In this document: piece after piece, positions 14,721 through 18,966 of the stretch
Numbering within the stretch: the first letter of the stretch is position 1
Layout: every line of letters starts with the position of its first letter
Assembly (NCBI GenBank): GCA_041580375.1
Contig: JBFGDZ010000059.1
Span: forward strand, 1 to 18,966
Origin: JAPUIN01 sp041580375
Lineage (GTDB): Bacteria > Acidobacteriota > Polarisedimenticolia > Gp22-AA2
Direction: 5' to 3'
Length of the DNA: 18,966 nt
Position numbers and translations under genes: made by a program
The notes under the pieces: model-generated
Told to the model about the DNA's origin: nothing
The model's database searches: none
What the model saw: the letters and a program-made list of their open reading frames with translations, nothing else

Positions 14721-16892
14721 ATGACCTCTCCGGATGCGCCGAGGGGCCCGTCCGATTCGGATGAACGGCCTCCTCTCGTTCTCGTCACCGACGACGATTC
14801 AACGATGCGGGCCCTCCTCCAGGAGGCCCTGGACGCGGCCGGCTTCCGGGTGAAGGAGGCGACGAACGGCGCCGAGGCGCTCTCGGCGTTCAACGCCTTC
14901 GGCCCCGACCTCGTCATCCTCGACGTCCTCATGCCCCACATGGACGGCTTCGAGGCGTGCGAAAAGCTGCGCGGTCTCCCCGGCGGCGAGAACGTCCCCA
15001 TCGTGATGATCACCGGCATGGACGACGTCGACTCCATCCGGCGGGCCTACGACGCCGGCGCGACGGACTTCGCCTCCAAACCGCTCAATCTCCTGATCCT
15101 GTGCCAGAGAATTCGCTACATGCTGAGGGCGAAGCGCACGCTCGAGGACCTCAAACGCAGCCAGTCGCGACTGGCGCGGGCGCAGAAGATCGCCCGCCTG
15201 GGCAGCTGGGAGAAGGATATCCCGTCCGGGACGCTACGCTGGTCCCGGGAGATGTACCGGCTTTTCGACGTGCCTCCGGAGACCTTCACACCGACCGTCG
15301 CGAGCGTGGAAAAACGGATCCACCCGGAGGATCGGGAGTCGATTCACCGCGCGACCGACGAAGCGATTCAGAACGTCGCCCCGTACAACCTCGACCTCCG
15401 CGTGCTCCTTGCGAACGGAGGGGTGCGCCACGTCCAGGAGCAGGCTCAGGTCATCCTGGACGCGTCCGGCCGGCCCGTCCGGATGGAAGGGACGACCCAG
15501 GACATCACGGATCGCAAGCGGGCGGAGGAGCAGATCCGCTTTCTGGCCTATTACGATGGCCTGACCAGCCTTCCCAACCGATCCCTCTTCATGGAGCGCC
15601 TCGACAGGGCCCTGGAGAGCTCCCGTCGCAATGAGCGGCGCTTCGGCACCCTCTTCTTCGATCTGGATCACTTCAAGCGGATCAACGACACCCTCGGCCA
15701 CCGGATCGGGGACCGTCTCCTCATCGAGGTCGCCCAGCGACTCAGGAAGTGCCTGCGCAGCAGCGACACGGTCGCGCGGGGGGACCCGCTGCTCACCGGG
15801 CAGACGGTCGCCCGTCTCGGCGGGGACGAGTTCACCGTCCTGCTCACCGAGATCCTGCGCGGCGAGGACGCAGCGCGCGTGGCCCGGAGAATCCTCGAGG
15901 CCGTGGGTCGGCCGTACCGGATCGACGAGCACGAGCTCCACGTCGGCGCCAGCATCGGCATCAGCCTCTACCCGGACGACGGCGCCGACATGGAGACGCT
16001 GCTCAAGAACGCCGACACGGCCATGTACCACGCCAAGGAGGCCGGCGGCGGCCGGTACCAGTTCTACAGCCGGTCGATGAACGCGACCGCGCTCGAGCGG
16101 TTGTCTCTCGAAACCAGCCTGCGCCGGGCGATCGAACGGCAGGAGCTGCTCCTGTACCTGCACCCGCAGATGGAGGTCGCGTCGGGTCGGATCGCGGGGG
16201 CCGAGGTCCTGGTCCACTGGAGGCACCCGGAAATAGGCCTCGTCTCACCGGAATCCTTCATGCCCCTGGCCGAGGAGACCGGTCTGGTGGCCGTGATCGG
16301 CGCGTGGACGCTGGAGTCGCTCGGCAGGCTCAGTCCCTCCGCGCCGGACGGCGCCGATGAACCGCTCCGCCTCTCGCACAATCTGTCGGGGCGGGAATTC
16401 TGGCAGCCGGATCTGGCGGAGGCGTTGAACCGGCTGCTGAAGAAGACCGATCTCGACCCGGGCCGCCTGGTCCTGGAGATCCCGGAGGATGATCTGATGC
16501 GGAACCCGGAGGAGGCCGCGCGGACGATCCGGCAGCTCCGGGCGCTGGGGCTGAGGATCTGCATCGACCGGTTCGGAACCGGGCATTCCTCGCTCGCCTA
16601 TCTGAGCCGATTGAAGGTGGATGCCCTCAAGATCGACCGCAAACTCGCGGCCGATGCCGGCGGCGATCCCGGCGCGGCGGCCATTCTCGAATCGATCCTC
16701 TCTCTGGGACGCGGACTGGGCGTCGAGATCATCGTCGATGGCGTCGATGACCCGGCACAACTCGACGACCTGACGAAACGAGGTTGCGTGCGGGTCCAGG
16801 GCGCGGTCTGCGGCCGGCCCGTCCCGGCGGAAGAACTCGACCGTCTCGCGACGGACCGGACCGGGCCGCCCCTCGCCAGGGGCGCGGCCTGA
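14721..16892 (+). CDS. Response regulator with PAS, GGDEF and degenerate EAL domains
   Basis: This 723-residue cytoplasmic protein has four domains. REC (residues 18-136) has acidic pocket Asp24-Asp26, phospho-acceptor Asp68 in VILDVLMPHMDG, Thr98 and Lys120, so it should be phosphorylated by a histidine kinase not found nearby. PAS (about 153-265) is of the type ending in GTTQDITDRKRAE. GGDEF (275-450) has an intact GGDEF at 367-371 and FFDLDHFKRINDTLGH, so it should make c-di-GMP. Its RSSD inhibitory site (346-349) is pushed away by a 12-residue insertion. EAL (465-710) keeps the Glu of EVL (495), Asn554, Glu586, Lys637 and Gln693. But the usual DDFG is DRFG (616-619) and AEGVE reads VDGVD (672-676), so hydrolysis is doubtful. 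The net activity is probably synthesis of c-di-GMP. No signal peptide or membrane helix is seen. Confidence 0.92.
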   Translation: MTSPDAPRGPSDSDERPPLVLVTDDDSTMRALLQEALDAAGFRVKEATNGAEALSAFNAFGPDLVILDVLMPHMDGFEACEKLRGLPGGENVPIVMITGMDDVDSIRRAYDAGATDFASKPLNLLILCQRIRYMLRAKRTLEDLKRSQSRLARAQKIARLGSWEKDIPSGTLRWSREMYRLFDVPPETFTPTVASVEKRIHPEDRESIHRATDEAIQNVAPYNLDLRVLLANGGVRHVQEQAQVILDASGRPVRMEGTTQDITDRKRAEEQIRFLAYYDGLTSLPNRSLFMERLDRALESSRRNERRFGTLFFDLDHFKRINDTLGHRIGDRLLIEVAQRLRKCLRSSDTVARGDPLLTGQTVARLGGDEFTVLLTEILRGEDAARVARRILEAVGRPYRIDEHELHVGASIGISLYPDDGADMETLLKNADTAMYHAKEAGGGRYQFYSRSMNATALERLSLETSLRRAIERQELLLYLHPQMEVASGRIAGAEVLVHWRHPEIGLVSPESFMPLAEETGLVAVIGAWTLESLGRLSPSAPDGADEPLRLSHNLSGREFWQPDLAEALNRLLKKTDLDPGRLVLEIPEDDLMRNPEEAARTIRQLRALGLRICIDRFGTGHSSLAYLSRLKVDALKIDRKLAADAGGDPGAAAILESILSLGRGLGVEIIVDGVDDPAQLDDLTKRGCVRVQGAVCGRPVPAEELDRLATDRTGPPLARGAA
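15768..15811 (+). repeat. Short direct repeat flanking the GGDEF-domain insertion
   Basis: ACGGTCGC occurs at 15768-15775 and again at 15804-15811, 36 bases apart in frame. It encodes the doubled residues TVAR on either side of the 12-residue insertion between the RSSD site and GGDEF. It could be the scar of a small in-frame duplication or insertion, or constraint on the repeated residues. Confidence 0.4.
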
Positions 16893-16930
16893 CGCTCGCC
16901 GGCGCATCCGCACCGGGATCGCCATTCCGT

Positions 16931-17992
16931 CTACCGCGGACAGTACTTCGTATGGAATCCCCTCTTGAACGTCGCGAGGCTCACCGGCCTGGGGATTGTC
17001 ACGACGTGCAGCGGCGTCGTGATCAGCGGGATACATGGGCAGGTGAAACCGGGCACGATCTCGGTCGCCTCGACCAGGACCTCGGACGCAGTCCCGAACG
17101 TCCTGACGCAGGTGATGCGGACGTCGTAGCAATCGCTGATGCGTGAGCCGGTGGCGACGGCGAGCGCCACCTCGTCGTTGAAGTCGACGAGGCGCGAGTT
17201 GCATGCGGGCGGGTAGAAGACGCACCACTCGGAACGGGATCCGATCACGCGGAACTGCGGCTGAGTGATGCCGCTCATCTGGTCGATGACGAGCGATTTG
17301 AAAGCAGTATCGCACTCGGGGCAGGGCGCGTCGTTGAAACGCTCCAGACCATCCGAGCCGGCGCCCAGCGAGCCCTCGCGGCCGGCCGTGGAGCCTGAAA
17401 CGAGGTAGAAGAGGATCGTTCCGATCTGCGGCAGCAGCCCGTCCTCGATCCCGACGTCCGGGACGCGGCATGCCCGCGATCCGAGAGGATACAGGGCCGG
17501 ATCCTGCGTGAAGAGCCCCCGCTCCCGCAGCAGGTCGAGATCCCCCCGATAGACATTGAACGCATCGGGACCAGCCTCCCACTGCCAGGTGACCGCCCGA
17601 TCATGGGGGAGTTGAACGTAGATCAGCCCATCATCCAGATCGCAGAGATCCCCGGCGCCATCACCGTCGAGATCCTCCTGTCCAGGATTGAAGATCCCGG
17701 GACAGTTGTCTTCGACTGCGCAGAAGCCGTCGTGATCTCCGTCATTGAGCGGATCGTCGGGACAGGGATCGCAAACGTCCCCCTGCCCGTCACCGTCCCG
17801 ATCGCGCTGATTGGTGTTGCTGTGCAGCGGACAGTTGTCCTCGGGGTCCGGGACGCCGTCACAGTCCGCGTCGTCTGGCGGCGGATCCGTGCAGGGCGGG
17901 GCGGCGAGGGCCGGTCCGCACACCACGGCAAGGAGGACCGCGAGGGCCCGGACCCTGAGCGCGGTGGCGTGACCGGTGGAATGTCGATCCAT
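16931..17992 (-). CDS. Secreted thrombospondin type 3 repeat protein with PrcB-like C-terminus
   Basis: The 353-residue form starts at the ATG at 17992. Residues 1-31 are a signal peptide (RVRALAVLLAVVCGPALAA). Residues 40-121 are calcium-binding type 3 repeats rich in Asp, Asn, Gly and Cys, such as DCDGVPDPEDNCP, DRDGDGQGDVCDPCPDD and DLDGDGAGDLCDLDDG. Residues 122-226 look like a fibronectin-III-type module (FNVYRGDLDLL, then ILFYLVSG and EGSLG). Residues 230-353 recall the PrcB C-terminal domain: a strand, WCVFY, LVDFNDEVALAVATG, YDVRITCV, VPGFTC and TTPLHVVTIPRP. It has many cysteines, which fits an exported protein with disulfides. The frame is open to 18091, but the extra 33 residues overlap the promoter and come before the signal peptide, so the shorter start is preferred. 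The role is unknown, probably extracellular binding. Confidence 0.85.
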   Translation of the reverse strand: MDRHSTGHATALRVRALAVLLAVVCGPALAAPPCTDPPPDDADCDGVPDPEDNCPLHSNTNQRDRDGDGQGDVCDPCPDDPLNDGDHDGFCAVEDNCPGIFNPGQEDLDGDGAGDLCDLDDGLIYVQLPHDRAVTWQWEAGPDAFNVYRGDLDLLRERGLFTQDPALYPLGSRACRVPDVGIEDGLLPQIGTILFYLVSGSTAGREGSLGAGSDGLERFNDAPCPECDTAFKSLVIDQMSGITQPQFRVIGSRSEWCVFYPPACNSRLVDFNDEVALAVATGSRISDCYDVRITCVRTFGTASEVLVEATEIVPGFTCPCIPLITTPLHVVTIPRPVSLATFKRGFHTKYCPR

Positions 17993-18057
17993 CTGGCGTT
18001 TCCGGATTGGGTCAGGAACAGAGACTCGCACGGGCCGAAGCGTCTGCGCTGCTCTGT

Positions 18058-18092
18058 GTTGACAATCTACGGCCGTCCGGCCCGCCGTCAAC
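18058..18092. repeat. Nested inverted repeats across the TSP3 gene promoter
   Basis: GTTGAC (18058-18063) and GTCAAC (18087-18092) are perfect inverted copies. Between them lies GGCCG-TC-CGGCC (18071-18082), a second dyad. They cover the -35 box, spacer and -10 box of the minus-strand promoter, so they are candidate operator sequence. Both are short, and GC-rich dyads are common by chance. Confidence 0.3.
18064..18091 (-). promoter_or_regulatory. Promoter of the secreted TSP3-repeat protein gene
   Basis: On the minus strand TTGACG (18086-18091) and TAGATT (18064-18069) are spaced by 16 bases. The -35 matches five of six and the -10 four of six. The start of transcription would be near 18057, giving a leader of about 65 bases to the ATG at 17992. 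This is the best promoter in the window, and it shows the gene can be transcribed apart from the upstream gene at 18132-18966. Confidence 0.55.
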
Positions 18093-18131
18093 CTTCATTC
18101 ATTGTCCCGGCACGGCTTGCGGTTCCCGGAT

Positions 18132-18966
18132 TCACGCCGGAAGGGCGCCGGCTCGCCGGAGGCGTCGCGCGAGCAGGACGCCGCCCCACGTCGAGGCGGC
18201 GACGAAGCCGACGATGAGGATCGCGGCGACCGGCCCGACGCCGCCGAACGGGATCAGGCCCGCGACACCGGCGGCGAGACCGGCCCTCGCGAAGCGCCGC
18301 CCGCCCACGCCGGCGAGACGCAGCCCGAGGAGCGCCGCCGAAGCGAGCAGCAGCAAGCGCTGGACGAGCCGCAGCGCGCCGCCGATCCACGCCGGATAGA
18401 CGCGGATGGCGAAGGCATTGTCCTCCTCGCCGACGATCAGCATGCGGCTCATGGTGATGCGCGGAAGCTGCCCGAGGCCGCCCGGGATCGGGATGCGGAC
18501 CGGCAACGCCCCGCGGCGCGCGGACGATTGCCGCTTGAGCTGATCGGCGACGCGCGCCTCCTGCTCCTTCTGGGCCGAGGCGGTCGGCTCCGAGGCGGCG
18601 TCCGCGTAGCGGGCCGACTCCTCCACGGCGTTCGCTGCCGATCGCACCTTGGCTCCCAGCAGGCCGAGTCCACCCGTGCCTCCGCGTCCGACGAGCGGCG
18701 CGGTCTCCACGACGGGGCGGAAGCGCTCGCTCTTCGCGACGTAACGGCGGCCCGGCGGCAGATAAACTGTCCAGAGCGCCTCGGAGACCGGAACGTCGAA
18801 GGTCGGCAGATAGGGCTCGATCGTTCCGAACGAACGCACCTCCCCGCTCTTCCGCAGGAGCACGAGGGAGATCCGCGAGGCGACCTCGCCCTGCCCCCGC
18901 GGCAGCGGGACGAGGATGTCGTCCCCCGTCCGCTTCGGCTTGGCCGGCTCGCCGTTGAGCAGTAGC
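18132..18966 (-). CDS. Unknown membrane-anchored protein, C-terminal 277 residues (partial)
   Basis: The frame is open to the right edge, so the start is outside the window; a GTG at 18863 is internal, since coding-like sequence continues before it. The first 100 visible residues look like strand-rich exported sequence (DDILVPLPRGQGEVASRISL, then VPVSEALWTVYLPPGRRYV). A low-complexity Ala/Glu/Gln/Ser stretch follows (about 115-160). Next comes a conserved-looking segment (LPVRIPIPGGLGQLPRITM, then SRMLIVGEEDNAFAIRVYP). Two hydrophobic segments close the protein (RLLLLASAALLGLRLAG, and GLAAGVAGLIPFGGVGPVAA extended to about 40 residues), then a basic end. This fits a large exported protein anchored by C-terminal helices. 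I do not recognise the family. It lies upstream of the TSP3 gene on the same strand, 139 bases away. Confidence 0.7.
   Translation of the reverse strand, partial: LLLNGEPAKPKRTGDDILVPLPRGQGEVASRISLVLLRKSGEVRSFGTIEPYLPTFDVPVSEALWTVYLPPGRRYVAKSERFRPVVETAPLVGRGGTGGLGLLGAKVRSAANAVEESARYADAASEPTASAQKEQEARVADQLKRQSSARRGALPVRIPIPGGLGQLPRITMSRMLIVGEEDNAFAIRVYPAWIGGALRLVQRLLLLASAALLGLRLAGVGGRRFARAGLAAGVAGLIPFGGVGPVAAILIVGFVAASTWGGVLLARRLRRAGALPA

Noticed and set aside
17993..18091. Upstream extension of the TSP3 protein to 18091
   Set aside because: The extension covers the promoter and would bury the signal peptide 33 residues inside the protein.
1..18966. CRISPR array, transposon, prophage or tRNA gene
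   Set aside because: No regular spaced repeats, transposase or integrase motifs, phage structural genes or cloverleaf-type sequence were seen on either strand.

Overview
The window reads as one stretch of chromosome from a high-GC Gram-negative bacterium. The gene set is a secreted beta-propeller amidohydrolase, a Gld-type ABC operon with a DUF4340 partner, a secreted thrombospondin type 3 repeat protein, a CPBP membrane protease and a multi-sensor GGDEF/EAL protein. This looks most like Acidobacteriota or a neighbouring uncultured lineage. That placement is inferred from gene content alone; there is no rRNA or marker gene here. I see no rRNA, tRNA, CRISPR array, insertion sequence, phage gene or attachment site. 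Coding density is high and no gap exceeds about 190 bases.

Layout. (1) Positions 1-2315, minus strand: N-terminal 771 residues of an exported beta-propeller/amidohydrolase, cut by the window edge. (2) 2422-3816, plus: APC-family amino acid permease; its 3' end overlaps the convergent CPBP protease gene (3773-4507, minus) by 44 bases. (3) 4629-5555 and 5601-8279, plus: an RluA-type pseudouridine synthase, then a large protein with HEAT-like and DUF349 repeats and a Gly/Arg-rich tail. (4) 8318-9526, minus: M48 zinc peptidase fused to a TerB-like domain. (5) 9709-14621, plus: three-gene operon of an ABC ATPase, a fused GldF/GldG-like membrane protein and a DUF4340 protein. (6) 14721-16892, plus: REC-PAS-GGDEF-EAL protein with its own likely promoter. 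(7) 16931-17992, minus: secreted TSP3-repeat protein with a well-formed promoter. (8) 18132-18966, minus: C-terminal part of an unknown membrane-anchored protein, cut by the window edge.

How the genes may work together. The only clear functional unit is the Gld-type ABC operon, whose spacings are 25 bases and 1 base. In Bacteroidota the homologous GldA/F/G proteins are needed for gliding; the role outside that phylum is not settled. The c-di-GMP gene downstream is probably a separate transcription unit, so any link to the ABC complex is positional only. The pseudouridine synthase and the DUF349 protein are consecutive on one strand, and the latter's basic RGG-like tail hints at an RNA connection.

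The most noteworthy points are the GldF-GldG fusion, the EAL domain with several changed catalytic positions next to an intact GGDEF motif, a 12-residue insertion that displaces the GGDEF inhibitory site, the unusual DUF349 architecture, and the M48-TerB fusion. I found no strong evidence for a wholly new defence or mobile system.
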